Positions 9,386 to 18,390 of a DNA stretch of 64,000 nucleotides are shown here, in pieces. Position numbers and translations under genes: made by a program. Under the pieces are notes generated by a model. It did not search any database and was not told the origin of the DNA. It worked only from the letters and a program-made list of their open reading frames with translations. Numbering within the stretch: position 1 is the first letter of the stretch; each line of letters starts with the position of its first letter. The DNA is from Lysinibacillus sp. FSL M8-0337 (GTDB taxonomy: Bacteria; Bacillota; Bacilli; Bacillales_A; Planococcaceae), in NCBI RefSeq assembly GCF_038593855.1, contig NZ_CP151996.1, positions 1,798,001 to 1,862,000 of the forward strand. Reading direction: 5' to 3'.

Positions 9386-10213
9386 ATGGACATTGTGAAA
9401 CGATATATGAAAAATATAAATTTACTCATTGGTCTACTCGTCATCGTCGGGTTTTTACTTGTTATGGTTATTAGCTTCTTTTATACGCCGTATGATGTGA
9501 ATACGATGAATATTCCCGAAAAATTACACAGCCCAAGTAGTAAGTATCTATTTGGTACAGATGAATTTGGACGTGATATTTTTAGTCGGATGATGAAGGG
9601 GACACAAACAGCCTTTGCGGTAGGTTTATTAACGGTCATTATTGGTACATCATTTGGTATTTTAATCGGTGGACTAGCAGGTTTTCTAGGTGGCTGGGTC
9701 GATGAACTATTTATGCGCTTAATGGATGCGCTAATGGCTTTTCCAGGCATAATATTAGCGTTAATGCTAGTAGCTGTTTTCGGGCCTGGCGTAGTCAATA
9801 CCGCAATTGCCCTCGGTGTGATTGCCATACCTGCCATTGCTCGAATTGCACGCAGTGGTTTTGTCCAACATCGAGATGCCGAATACGTACTCGCTGCTAA
9901 ATTAATTGGTGTCAAACCTTATAACATTATGTTTCGTCATATTTTACCTAATATATCATCCCAAATTATTGTAGCAGCAACGGTTACTTTTGCGACGGCC
10001 ATGCTTGCGGAAGCAGCACTGAGTTATTTAGGGCTTGGCGTTCAACCACCAAATCCTAGTTGGGGACGTATGTTAAAAGATTCGCAAGCGTATTTAGTAA
10101 AAGCATCGTGGTATACATTTGCGCCAGGCGGAGCGATTACTTTATTAGTGCTAGGGTTGTATATGTTGAGCAATGCATTGAGGGATTATATGGACCCCCG
10201 CTCAAAATCATAG
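9386..10213 (+). CDS. Peptide ABC importer permease, DppC/OppC type
   Basis: 275 residues; ATG 9386 is preceded by GAGAGGTGG at 9372-9380. It shows the C-subunit pattern LFGTDEFGRDIFSRM, several membrane helices, the EAA loop (YVLAAKLIGVKPYNIMFRHILPN) and the ending ALRDYMDPRSKS. This is the last gene of the operon that starts left of the window. No clear intrinsic terminator is seen before the acetyltransferase gene, so some readthrough is possible. Confidence 0.92.
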   Translation: MDIVKRYMKNINLLIGLLVIVGFLLVMVISFFYTPYDVNTMNIPEKLHSPSSKYLFGTDEFGRDIFSRMMKGTQTAFAVGLLTVIIGTSFGILIGGLAGFLGGWVDELFMRLMDALMAFPGIILALMLVAVFGPGVVNTAIALGVIAIPAIARIARSGFVQHRDAEYVLAAKLIGVKPYNIMFRHILPNISSQIIVAATVTFATAMLAEAALSYLGLGVQPPNPSWGRMLKDSQAYLVKASWYTFAPGGAITLLVLGLYMLSNALRDYMDPRSKS

Positions 10214-10291
10214 TTTTAGTGATTGGCAATGTAATATAAAACGTTCTATACTATAGTAATTATATGCTCATAACTGAGGAGGACTATATTA

Positions 10292-10732
10292 ATGAACGCA
10301 ACCATTATTACAACAGACAGCGATTTGCAAACGGCTTTAGCTATTCGCAAAGCTGTATTTATAGAGGAGCAACAAATTCCAGCATCCGAAGAATATGATG
10401 AATTTGATACACTTGCTGCGTCTTGTGAACATATTCTTGTGTATATCAATGAACAACCCGTTGGTACAGCTCGATTACGTGTAGTAGACGGCTATGGCAA
10501 ACTGGAGCGAATTTGTATTTTACAGCCATTTCGTAAATGCGGGCTCGGAAAAATAATCATTGAAAAGCTTGAGTCGTTAGCGCAGGAGAAAGGCTTAACG
10601 AAATCAAAACTTAGTGCACAAGTATATGCAGAGGGCTTTTATGAAAAGTTTGGCTATCGTCGCACAGGAGAGGAATATTTGGACGCAGGCATCCCACATG
10701 TTTTAATGAAAAAGCAATTTAACAAAGCTTAA
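10292..10732 (+). CDS. GNAT-family N-acetyltransferase (YjcF/ElaA-like)
   Basis: 146 residues, preceded by GAGGAGGA at about 10277. It begins with a TDSDLQTALAIRKAVFIEEQ segment typical of the short YjcF/ElaA-like acetyltransferases and has the acetyl-CoA pyrophosphate loop as ILQPFRKCGLGKIIIEKLE, with the later GFYEKFGYRRTGEEYLDAGIPH region. It should acetylate an amine of unknown identity. It stands alone, 79 bases after the transporter operon, and is followed by a 21-bp-period repeat and a terminator. Confidence 0.8.
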   Translation: MNATIITTDSDLQTALAIRKAVFIEEQQIPASEEYDEFDTLAASCEHILVYINEQPVGTARLRVVDGYGKLERICILQPFRKCGLGKIIIEKLESLAQEKGLTKSKLSAQVYAEGFYEKFGYRRTGEEYLDAGIPHVLMKKQFNKA

Positions 10733-10750
10733 CATGTAGTAGATTAAATA

Positions 10751-10854
10751 TCCGCGAATTGAATGCATTTACCCGCGGAAGTTGAGAGTTTACCCGCGAA
10801 ATGAGAGCATTTACCCGCGAAAAACATAGGAATACCCGCGGTAAATACTATTGA
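10751..10854. repeat. Tandem 21-bp-period repeat with CCCGCG core
   Basis: Five copies of (T/C)CCGCG start at 10751, 10772, 10793, 10814 and 10835, every step being exactly 21 bases. The unit is a conserved 10-12 base core (TTTACCCGCGAA type) plus a variable filler of about 9-11 bases. It starts 19 bases after the acetyltransferase stop. A second locus with the same period and a related core (TTTAGTGGCGAA) is at 51381-51443. No coding meaning is evident. Confidence 0.8.
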
Positions 10855-10895
10855 ATAGCTTATTTTAAAACGTGTAGTGTTGGAGAAGGTAAGAA

Positions 10896-10926
10896 AAAGA
10901 GTAGCAGAGAATTGCTACTCTTTTTT
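10896..10926. terminator. Intrinsic terminator, convergent genes
   Basis: AAAGAGTAGCA, loop GAGAAT, then TGCTACTCTTTTTT. The stem is followed by T-runs on both strands, so it can serve the acetyltransferase (+) and the secreted-protein gene (-). Confidence 0.85.
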
Positions 10927-10968
10927 GATCGTTAGATGTCTCATAAAGTAAGAGGCTTTTAAATGATG

Positions 10969-11688
10969 TTATAAAACTACACCAGTTGGCAAACATATAA
11001 AGCTAATATTTAATGTGTGGTGACTTGTAACACCAACGTAGTCTAACCTACCACCGATTGTGAATGCATAAGTACTACCTAGACCAGTAATACGAGCGTT
11101 TACCCCCTTTGGGAAAAAATCACCTTCTGAAGCAGTGGTGCGTAAATTAGAATAGCTAGAAAATATTTGACGATTACCAGCTAGCTGTGTTGTAAAATTT
11201 GCAGATACTGCTATATCAACAGGAGTTGAACGATGCATAACTCTAACCTTCCGTGATGCAGAAGTAGTAGAGAATGGTGTTACTCTATTTGAAAGAGCTG
11301 CAACAGCTTTAGCTGGTGTCGCTGCAGTTGCTTGGTGATAATATACTTCTTTTGGAATCCAATCTTCTTGGAAATCATTCAAAGGAAGTACAACAACGCT
11401 AGCTTGTATCCTATCAATTACTCGTTGTTTATATTCTTCTACGGAAACCCAATCTTCTTCTTCAAATGAATCTATTGGAGAAACCTCAATGTCTACGAGA
11501 CCATCTCCCCATGGCACGGTATACTTTACTTCGTTTAAAATTTCTATATATTGTTGATGGAGTTGTTCTTTTTCTTCTTGACTTAACTTAGCTGCTGAAG
11601 CGTTGCTATTTGAAATAAAGAGAATACAAGCGAAAGCGAAAAGGGCCGTGAAAAATTTGTAAGTTTTTATCGACGATTTTTTTTCCAT
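10969..11688 (-). CDS. Secreted protein of unknown function
   Basis: 239 residues from the ATG at 11688, which has AAGGAGAAGG upstream; an in-frame ATG eight codons earlier lacks a site. A signal peptide (KSSIKTYKFFTALFAFACI... ending near SNASAAK) predicts export. The mature part has an acidic, charged first half (EEKEQLHQQYIEILNEV, DSFEEEDWVSVEEY) and a Ser/Thr-rich second half (STTSASRKVRVMHRST) that looks like a beta-rich domain. I do not recognise the family. It is monocistronic, facing the acetyltransferase, and is followed upstream by a gene-poor stretch. Confidence 0.7.
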   Translation of the reverse strand: MEKKSSIKTYKFFTALFAFACILFISNSNASAAKLSQEEKEQLHQQYIEILNEVKYTVPWGDGLVDIEVSPIDSFEEEDWVSVEEYKQRVIDRIQASVVVLPLNDFQEDWIPKEVYYHQATAATPAKAVAALSNRVTPFSTTSASRKVRVMHRSTPVDIAVSANFTTQLAGNRQIFSSYSNLRTTASEGDFFPKGVNARITGLGSTYAFTIGGRLDYVGVTSHHTLNISFICLPTGVVL

Positions 11689-11969
11689 TTTATCCTTCTC
11701 CTTATATTTCAAAATAACTCACTAGTGTCGCGTATAAAAGTTTTGAATATTCTGTTTTTTTTGGTTTTAACTAATAACAAAGACACTTAAGTAAAGCTAG
11801 TAAGCATCCATTTTAGACAATAACCTTAGACTGGTGCAATAGAGACAAAATCACTTTATGAGACGGTACTTCCTGATATTTTTTGCATCAATTTTTGCTT
11901 GTTTTAATAAAACTGCTTTTAAGTAGCAAATAATTTGTACTAGGTGTTTAACCCGTAGTATTGTAAAAT

Positions 11970-12212
11970 TCAGTGATTTTTCCAAGAATACATGCAGTAA
12001 AGCAAAATAATGCGACGATAGTGAGGGTAATTAAATTTTAAATTGATTTTATATTTTTTGTCTAGTAAAAATATAAAATCCTTTTTTGATAGAATTAACT
12101 CACCATAGCCAATAAAATCAATGGGATTATCTCCCTGCATGTTATCAAAATTAGCATCTAGGTCTGTAATAATATCAAGATCACCCTGAACAGGTTCGTG
12201 GGAGCCAATTAG
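11970..12212 (-). pseudogene. Possible gene remnant, about 80 codons, no usable start
   Basis: Between 11713 and 12277 no intact gene is seen. On the minus strand a frame of 80 codons is open between a TGA at 12213-12215 and a TGA at 11970-11972, and its translation looks protein-like (EPVQGDLDIITDLDANFDN, then GDNPIDFIGYGELILSKKD and KINLKFNYPHYRRIILLYC). It has no early ATG/GTG/TTG with a ribosome site; an ATG in another frame at about 12224 would join it after one frameshift. I read it as the tail of a decayed gene of unknown family; it could also be chance. Confidence 0.35.
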
Positions 12213-12277
12213 TCAGTGTAATCATAAAAGATAGAAGATGTATGAGTTTCGAGGAAGACCTTTAACTATATAAAACA

Positions 12278-12306
12278 ACTCCATTTTGAGTATGTCAAAA
12301 TGGAGT
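12278..12306 (-). terminator. Intrinsic terminator after the sugar kinase
   Basis: A 12-bp perfect stem ACTCCATTTTGA / TCAAAATGGAGT with loop GTATG; on the minus strand it is followed by TGTTTTAT. Confidence 0.8.
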
Positions 12307-12313
12307 CTTTAAT

Positions 12314-13276
12314 TTAAAACGAAATAGGGACTTCCTGTAATGTTGGGTAAGATGTGATGGCGCCATGTTTTGTTGTGGATATAGCAGCATAACGGTTGGC
12401 AAAGGTAAGAAGGGGCGTAGCAAATGTTTCGCAAAAGGCTGCGAGAGACTCCACTGCAATGTTTTTCTGTAACAACATACTTAAAATGGCACCGATAAAG
12501 GCATCACCTGCACCTGTTGTATCAAGTGTTTGTACAACTTCAGCAGCAGCTTTTACATGCTGTTGCTTCGTGTAAAGACTAGCTCCTTGTGCACCATGCG
12601 TGACGAAAATGACTTGAACCTTCTCTTGAAATAATGACTGCACGGCTTGCTGCTCATCGTCTATATGTGTTAAAAACGATAGTTCATCATCGGAAAGCTT
12701 CACGATATGCGCACGCGGAATAAAGTTTAAAATCGTTTGCCGACATGCTTCAGCGTCATGCCAAAGGGGGAGTCGTACGTTCGGGTCAAAAGATACAAGG
12801 CACCCCATTTCATGAGCTTGCTCAATAATCGCCTTATGTGTTTGCTTCATTGGACTATCCACTAAGTTCACCGAACAAAAGTGGAGAAGATCATGAGCTG
12901 TTAGTAAGTTAGTCGGCAATTGTTGTGAGCTGTATAACAAATCAGCTGCATTTTTTCGATAAAATAAAAAGTCACGTTCACCATCCGCTGTCAAGGATAC
13001 AAAGGCAAGGCTTGTTTCACCATCCGCTGTTTGTGCGATATACTGCGTATCTACGCCAGCTTGTTTCACGGTAGCAATTAAAAAGTCCCCAAATGCATCT
13101 TGCCCAACTTGTGTTAGTAGGGCAGCAGATTGGCCTAATTTTGCGCAGACTGCTGCTACATTCGCCGGTGCACCACCCGCATTTTTCGTAAACTGTTCGA
13201 CCGATAAAAGCGAGCCGCTTTGTCCAGCGGGCGTAAAGTCAATTAAGAGTTCACCAATTGCATACAATTTTCGCAT
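12314..13276 (-). CDS. PfkB-family sugar kinase (fructokinase-like)
   Basis: 320 residues; the start has GGAGGTATTG upstream. PfkB signatures are clear: an N-terminal GELLIDFTP, the GGAPANVA motif (first ribokinase signature) and the C-terminal DTTGAGDAFIGA anion hole with catalytic Asp. The overall pattern resembles ScrK-type fructokinases, which phosphorylate fructose with ATP, but ribokinase-like relatives cannot be excluded. It is 27 bases downstream of the DMT transporter gene on the same strand, so they are probably co-transcribed, and a strong terminator follows. Confidence 0.87.
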   Translation of the reverse strand: MRKLYAIGELLIDFTPAGQSGSLLSVEQFTKNAGGAPANVAAVCAKLGQSAALLTQVGQDAFGDFLIATVKQAGVDTQYIAQTADGETSLAFVSLTADGERDFLFYRKNAADLLYSSQQLPTNLLTAHDLLHFCSVNLVDSPMKQTHKAIIEQAHEMGCLVSFDPNVRLPLWHDAEACRQTILNFIPRAHIVKLSDDELSFLTHIDDEQQAVQSLFQEKVQVIFVTHGAQGASLYTKQQHVKAAAEVVQTLDTTGAGDAFIGAILSMLLQKNIAVESLAAFCETFATPLLTFANRYAAISTTKHGAITSYPTLQEVPISF

Positions 13277-13303
13277 ACAATACCTCCTTGTCCAATCAAA
13301 TCT

Positions 13304-14182
13304 TCATTCCTGCAAAGGAGCTTTTTGCTTTGGAATATAAATAGTATAAAAAATCCCAGAAAAAATGAGTAAGATACCAAGCGTTTGAATAGCGCTAGGC
13401 ATGAAATCAAGCAGTAACATATCTAATAAGATAGCGACAACGGGATCTACAAATACTAAAACAGACACTAGTATAGTAGATAGGCTACGAATACTATCAA
13501 AAAATAAATAATAAACAAATCCAGTATGAATAAATCCTGTCCCTAAAATATAAAGCCAATTCGTTGTTGTCAATCCTTCAAATAATGAAAAATCTACAAA
13601 CGGTACTAGCATCACAATACCAACAGCCGTTTGTATAAACGTTAAGGCATAGGCGCTTAAATTTTTTATCGTTCTGCTCGTTAACATCGTAAATGCATAA
13701 AATAAAGCGGAGAGCAATGCCCACACAAAACCGGACTGCATAAATTCAGATAATGAAATAAAATTTTGTAATCCAATAATAAAAATACTGCCGATAAAAC
13801 AAGTTACCGTTGCGACAAGGGCTTGTATAGTCATTTTTTCTTTAAGCAATAACGCACCTAAAATAAGCACAAAAATAGGTGCTAAATTATAAATTGAAAT
13901 GGCGATTGAAATCGACATCTCCTCAAAAGCTTTAAATAAAAACACCCAGTTTAAGACGATAAAGACTCCACAAAGAAGGGTGCGCAATAGTTCCTTTTTG
14001 TTCCAGATCTCTGTTTTATGCCCGCCCGTAATTAGCCATAAGGCGCCAAGAAAGAGTGTTGCACAAACACAACGGATAAAGACTAGCTCTGTAGCGGGTA
14101 CGCCAGTATGGATCGTGAAAAAGCCGATGGAGCCAAAAATGGCCATAGACACTGTAAGTTTTATGATTGCTGAGACATTCAT
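13304..14182 (-). CDS. EamA/DMT-superfamily membrane transporter
   Basis: 292 residues with about ten hydrophobic helices in two EamA halves; the family motifs are visible as a conserved FIRCVCATLFLGALWL near helix 2 and ILGALLLKEKMTIQALVAT at the end of the first half. Such proteins move metabolites, often out of the cell. Substrate is unknown. The operon with the PfkB kinase hints at sugar-related work, but that is only context. Confidence 0.82.
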   Translation of the reverse strand: MNVSAIIKLTVSMAIFGSIGFFTIHTGVPATELVFIRCVCATLFLGALWLITGGHKTEIWNKKELLRTLLCGVFIVLNWVFLFKAFEEMSISIAISIYNLAPIFVLILGALLLKEKMTIQALVATVTCFIGSIFIIGLQNFISLSEFMQSGFVWALLSALFYAFTMLTSRTIKNLSAYALTFIQTAVGIVMLVPFVDFSLFEGLTTTNWLYILGTGFIHTGFVYYLFFDSIRSLSTILVSVLVFVDPVVAILLDMLLLDFMPSAIQTLGILLIFSGIFYTIYIPKQKAPLQE

Positions 14183-14248
14183 AACAAACCTGCTTTCTAG
14201 TAGTAATGAAATGGCTACTATTTTTTAGCTATCACTATAATGGAGAAA

Positions 14249-14271
14249 CCGACAGCGTTGTCTACTGTCGG
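14249..14271 (-). terminator. Probable terminator after proBA
   Basis: CCGACAG / CTGTCGG with a 9-base loop, followed on the minus strand by a weak GGTTTCTCC tail. It lies between proA and the divergent end of the DMT gene. Confidence 0.5.
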
Positions 14272-14292
14272 CTCTTGTTCATTAGAAAACGA

Positions 14293-15543
14293 TTACTCAC
14301 GGATTTGCCCATTTCCATGGATGAAATACTTTGTAGATGTTAATGCTGGTAAGCCCATTGGTCCACGAGCATGTAATTTTTGTGTACTAATCCCGATTTC
14401 AGCGCCATAGCCAAATTCAAAGCCATCTGTAAAGCGAGTAGAAGCGTTATGATAAACCGCCGCAGCGTCTACACTATTTAAAAATGTATCTGCCACAAGC
14501 TGATCTTCAGTAACAATGGCCTCCGAGTGGTTTGTACCATATTGATTAATGTGCTCGATAGCCTCATAAACGTTTTCGACAATTTTGACGCTAATCTTTA
14601 AATCTAGGTATTCTGTTGCAAAGTCTTCCTCTGTAGCGGGCTGCGCAAAATCCACCGCTTGGCAAACTGTCGCATCACCTACAATTGTCACGCCTGCTTC
14701 ATGCAGTGCGTTTAGCAACTGTGTACCGTGTTCACTAAACCACTCCGGATGAATTAGTAAGCTTTCTGCTGCATTACAAACAGAAGGACGTTGTGTTTTT
14801 GCATTTCGACAAATGTTTTCTGCTTTTATGTAATCGGCTGTTTGGTCCACATAAATATGGCAATTGCCTGCTCCTGTTTCAAGCACAGGCACAGAAGCTT
14901 CACGAACAACTAAATCAATCAGAGCTTTACCACCGCGTGGAATTAGTACATCAAGATATTCTTTTAAATGGAATAATTCCTTTGCTGTGTCACGACTTGT
15001 ATCTTCGATTAATTGCACTGCATCGACTGGGATAGACGTTTTTTCAAGTGCTCGGTGGATACTTGAAACAAGGGCAATATTTGAAAATTTGGCTGAGGAA
15101 CTACCTCGTAATAGTACAGCATTACCCGTTTTCAATGATAATGTGGCTGCATCGACCGTAACATTTGGTCTAGCCTCATAGATCATGCCGATCACCCCAA
15201 TTGGCACCATCCGCTTCTCAATAAGTAAGCCGTTATCCTTTTCAATATGCTCAAGCGTAGTTCCAACTGGATCATTTAATTTCACTAATAAATGAATGGC
15301 ATCTGCCATTGCTGTGATACGTTCCTTGTTTAACATAATGCGATCAAGTGTTGAAGTAGGCATGCCTTTGTCTTTACCATTTGCTAAATCCTTTAAATTT
15401 TCAGAAATTATCATATCTTGATCGATTAGTAATTGTTCCGCAATTTTCGTTAAGGCATCATTTTTTTCGCATGTTGTTTTAATATTTAAAACATAGCTTG
15501 CTGCCTTTGCTCGTTTTCCTTTTTGGTATACTTCACTTGTCAT
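14293..15543 (-). CDS. proA: Gamma-glutamyl phosphate reductase
   Basis: 416 residues from the ATG at 15543, with AGGAGG upstream; a longer frame overlaps proB and is not needed. It reduces gamma-glutamyl phosphate to glutamate semialdehyde, the second step of proline synthesis. Visible marks are [38 protein letters not shown] and the Cys-bearing [14 protein letters not shown], then a C-terminal [19 protein letters not shown]. It follows proB by 11 bases on the same transcript and is controlled by the T-box upstream of proB. Confidence 0.95.
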   Translation of the reverse strand: MTSEVYQKGKRAKAASYVLNIKTTCEKNDALTKIAEQLLIDQDMIISENLKDLANGKDKGMPTSTLDRIMLNKERITAMADAIHLLVKLNDPVGTTLEHIEKDNGLLIEKRMVPIGVIGMIYEARPNVTVDAATLSLKTGNAVLLRGSSSAKFSNIALVSSIHRALEKTSIPVDAVQLIEDTSRDTAKELFHLKEYLDVLIPRGGKALIDLVVREASVPVLETGAGNCHIYVDQTADYIKAENICRNAKTQRPSVCNAAESLLIHPEWFSEHGTQLLNALHEAGVTIVGDATVCQAVDFAQPATEEDFATEYLDLKISVKIVENVYEAIEHINQYGTNHSEAIVTEDQLVADTFLNSVDAAAVYHNASTRFTDGFEFGYGAEIGISTQKLHARGPMGLPALTSTKYFIHGNGQIRE

Positions 15544-15554
15544 TTGATTTCCTC

Positions 15555-16649
15555 CTATTTCGTTTGTATTTTTAACCATTTATCCCGATGAATAACCTCT
15601 ATCGGGTAATTGGTTAATTCATCAGTTCGTTTTCCCATTGCGTGTGCTAGCTCAAGTGATGAATATAAAACTTCGCCGCGCCCAATCAGCTTATTATGGC
15701 TGTATACTTCAACAACGTCACCTTGTTCGAAGTCTCCTTCAACTCGATAGACACCTGCTGGAAGTAAGCTTTTGCCATTTTCTAATAATGCGTGCTCTGC
15801 ACCGTTATCTATAAAAATTTTACCAGAAATTTCCGTTAGCGCAATCCACTGTTTATTATTTGTTAAGACAGCGAGTGCTTCATGTTCTACATATGTGCCA
15901 TCGCCATGACCATCTAAAATATGGATTAGCTTTTGAGCCCCGTAGCCCGTTCCGATAAATACTTTAACGCCTGCATTTAAAGCTGCACGGGCTGCTAATA
16001 GTTTGGACTCCATACCACCTGTTCCAACTTTAGAGCCAGCACCGTCAGCGAAGCCTAGCATTTCGTCTGTTACTTCTGTTAACCGATCAATGCGTTTTGC
16101 TTGCGGATTTTTATTGGGATTGGCATCGTATAAACCATTAATGTCTGTCAGAATAATGAGCTGGTCTGCATGAACAAGCCCACTGACAAGTGCGGATAGC
16201 ATATCATTATCCCCAAATGTTAATTCGCTAACAGATACCGTATCGTTTTCATTAATAATTGGGAGCATCGAGCGCTCAAGTAATTCCTCAAATGTTGCAT
16301 AGGCATTTTTATAGCGTTCTTTTTTCGAAAAATCAGTCCGTGTAAGTAAAATTTGAGCAGGCATTATATCATAAATACTAAATAGTGCATGATAGGTTTG
16401 GATAAGCAAACTTTGACCGACTGCTGCTGCTGCTTGTTTCCCTTTTACTGTCACAGGGCGAGAAGGGTAGCCGAGTTGTTTAAAGCCTGCTGCTACAGCA
16501 CCTGACGAAACTAGTAAAACTTCATGTCCACATTTTTTTAATTCCGCAATAGCTTGCACGTGATCCATTAAGCGTACTTTATCAATTTCGCCTTTTGCAT
16601 TAGTTAAGGAGCTACTGCCGATTTTTACAACAATTCTTTTTCTTTCCAT
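15555..16649 (-). CDS. proB: Glutamate 5-kinase
   Basis: 364 residues: an amino-acid kinase domain ([12 protein letters not shown] at the start, [43 protein letters not shown]) and a C-terminal PUA domain (about residues 275-355). It phosphorylates glutamate, the committed step of proline synthesis, and is normally feedback-inhibited by proline. The ATG follows a GGAATTAGGA region downstream of a T-box leader. A paralogous proHJ pair is not in this window. Confidence 0.95.
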   Translation of the reverse strand: MERKRIVVKIGSSSLTNAKGEIDKVRLMDHVQAIAELKKCGHEVLLVSSGAVAAGFKQLGYPSRPVTVKGKQAAAAVGQSLLIQTYHALFSIYDIMPAQILLTRTDFSKKERYKNAYATFEELLERSMLPIINENDTVSVSELTFGDNDMLSALVSGLVHADQLIILTDINGLYDANPNKNPQAKRIDRLTEVTDEMLGFADGAGSKVGTGGMESKLLAARAALNAGVKVFIGTGYGAQKLIHILDGHGDGTYVEHEALAVLTNNKQWIALTEISGKIFIDNGAEHALLENGKSLLPAGVYRVEGDFEQGDVVEVYSHNKLIGRGEVLYSSLELAHAMGKRTDELTNYPIEVIHRDKWLKIQTK

Positions 16650-16712
16650 CCTAATTCCTCCAGTTCACCATTTGGGGCATTCCCATCGCCTAAGCCACAA
16701 ATTGCTGAATAA

Positions 16713-16955
16713 AGATAAAAAAACCTTTTCGTCCTAAAAATTAGGACGAAAAGGTTGCTTTCCGTGGTACCACCTACATTGAATATCTTGAGATATTCCA
16801 CTTTCCTCATAACGCTTGAGACTGCGCCTAGTTTGGCTAGGACGTTTCACGAAGTAGGTTCTGTAGTCTTTTTTGTACAATGTCTTACAGCCGATGGACA
16901 TCGCTCTCTTACCAATTAGTTTCTACGTACTAATCTTCGTTCGTTTTATTGGTAT
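16713..16955 (-). ncRNA. T-box riboswitch, proline specifier, controlling proBA
   Basis: On the minus strand the exact T-box AGGTGGTACCACGG is at 16762-16775. It is followed by the terminator stem CCTTTTCGTCCTAA / TTAGGACGAAAAGG and a run of seven T (16713-16760). Upstream are an AGTA-bearing stem I segment and an AAGAGAG apical element. The specifier is most likely CCT at 16856-16858, in the context GAA-CCT-A, a proline codon. Uncharged tRNA-Pro would stabilise the antiterminator and switch proBA on. A TTGACA at 17047-17052 (minus strand) may be the -35; no convincing -10 was found at the right distance. Confidence 0.92.
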
Positions 16956-17138
16956 CATGTATTTTGCAGAGATTGCGGATATAACATAACCACAAGTTCT
17001 CATTCATACTACTAATTGAATAAAGAATGCACTACTTCTTTGTGTCTGTCAAGCTGAATAGAAAAATTGTGTATAAATTAGGACAAATCGCAGAGGTTTA
17101 CAACTATCAATAAACATTTGAATACTGAGAAGTTACTA

Positions 17139-17522
17139 TTATTTTAACCACCAAATGGCAACGAATAGAGGCAGCATCGCCAATATCATCACAAAGAAAC
17201 TCCACAAAATTTGTTTCCCTGTTGTCATGTTTTTAGGTTTAATACTCATTTTTTCATAGAGCGCGTTAATCGCACGTTGCTCTTTTGCATAGAGCATTGA
17301 TTGAAATTCATCATAATCTTGAATATAACTAGATGGGGGCCTTGGACTAAAACGAAGATTTCGAATATCTTCCGTAATGTCTTTTTCGCCAATCCAGTAG
17401 GTAATAACGGGTGCTAAGCCAGCAGAATGCATTGCTTGAACCTCGATATCGTGTGTTTTCATTTTATAAAAAACATTTCCTTGCTCGTCCTCAAATTCTT
17501 GAACAATATCGCTTACTGCCAT
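17139..17522 (-). CDS. Small C-terminally anchored membrane protein of unknown function
   Basis: 127 residues, with GAAAGAGGTG upstream. It is soluble and charged for about 100 residues, then has one hydrophobic helix (ILWSFFVMILAMLPLFVAI) right at the C-terminus, so it is probably tail-anchored with its bulk in the cytoplasm. I do not recognise the family. It is monocistronic, between the proBA leader and a divergent LysE gene. Confidence 0.65.
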   Translation of the reverse strand: MAVSDIVQEFEDEQGNVFYKMKTHDIEVQAMHSAGLAPVITYWIGEKDITEDIRNLRFSPRPPSSYIQDYDEFQSMLYAKEQRAINALYEKMSIKPKNMTTGKQILWSFFVMILAMLPLFVAIWWLK

Positions 17523-17752
17523 CGACGAATCACCTCTTTCTTAATACAATAAGGATTGAATTCATAGTGTTGAATTCTATTATAATGCATAAACGAAGAG
17601 AAATGTTGCGTGAGCGAGCATTAATGAGGATAATAATTTTTTTATAAAAAAATATATATAGTCATAAAGTTACAAGTGGCGTGTAGTATAATGTAAATAC
17701 AACCATTGTAATTATGGTTTTTTCTAACAAATAGCGGGGGGGAAGGGTAAAA

Positions 17753-18376
17753 TTGGAACTTTCGTCGTTACTAGCATTTTTAGGTGCAGCTATTATTTTA
17801 ACTATAATGCCGGGGCCGGACAATTTATTTGTCCTTGCGCAAAGCATTACACAAGATAAAAAGGCTGGAATTGCGACTTCACTAGGTTTATGTACGGGCT
17901 TACTTGTACATATCGGAGCTGCAGTTTTAGGTATCTCAGCCATTGTCTATCAATCGACCGTTATGTTTTCGATTGTCAAATTTGCTGGGGCTGCCTATTT
18001 ATTATACTTAGCATGGCAATCATTTCGAGCGAAGAATGATGCATTTACATTGGAGCACCAAAATATTCATACGTTCGCTTTGCTATATCGAAAAGGAATC
18101 TTAATGAATATCTTAAATCCAAAAGTTTCTTTATTTTTCTTAGCACTATTGCCACAGTTTGTAAATCCGTTACTTGGACATGTGGCGTTACAAATGCTCA
18201 TTTTGGGTATGGTATTTTTAGTGCAGGCACTGATTCTATTTTCATTAGTTAGTGTTTTTGCTGGGAAAGTAAGGGAAATAATTATAGGTAAACCTACTAT
18301 TGCAAAACGCCTGAATATCGTACAAGGTGTACTATTTACATTTATCGGTATAAAAATCGCACTTAGTAAACAATAA
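17753..18376 (+). CDS. LysE/RhtB-family exporter
   Basis: 207 residues from TTG 17753, with GGGGGGGAAGGG upstream. The N-terminus carries the family motif TIMPGPDNLFVLAQS and GIATSLGLCTGLLVH, the middle KFAGAAYLLYLAWQSF, and later LMNILNPKVSLFFLALLPQF; about six helices. Members export amino acids or homoserine lactones. It is 14 bases before a DUF1835 gene, so the two form an operon. A paralogue is at 23287. Confidence 0.85.
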   Translation: MELSSLLAFLGAAIILTIMPGPDNLFVLAQSITQDKKAGIATSLGLCTGLLVHIGAAVLGISAIVYQSTVMFSIVKFAGAAYLLYLAWQSFRAKNDAFTLEHQNIHTFALLYRKGILMNILNPKVSLFFLALLPQFVNPLLGHVALQMLILGMVFLVQALILFSLVSVFAGKVREIIIGKPTIAKRLNIVQGVLFTFIGIKIALSKQ

Positions 18377-18390
18377 AAGGAGGAGATTGT

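Noticed and set aside
10751-10854. CRISPR-like array
   Set aside because: The repeated core is only 10-12 bases and the fillers 9-11; repeats and spacers of a CRISPR are longer, and no cas gene is present.
17047-17052. Full promoter for the proBA T-box
   Set aside because: A TTGACA is present on the minus strand, but no -10 at 16-18 bases; only the -35 candidate is mentioned.
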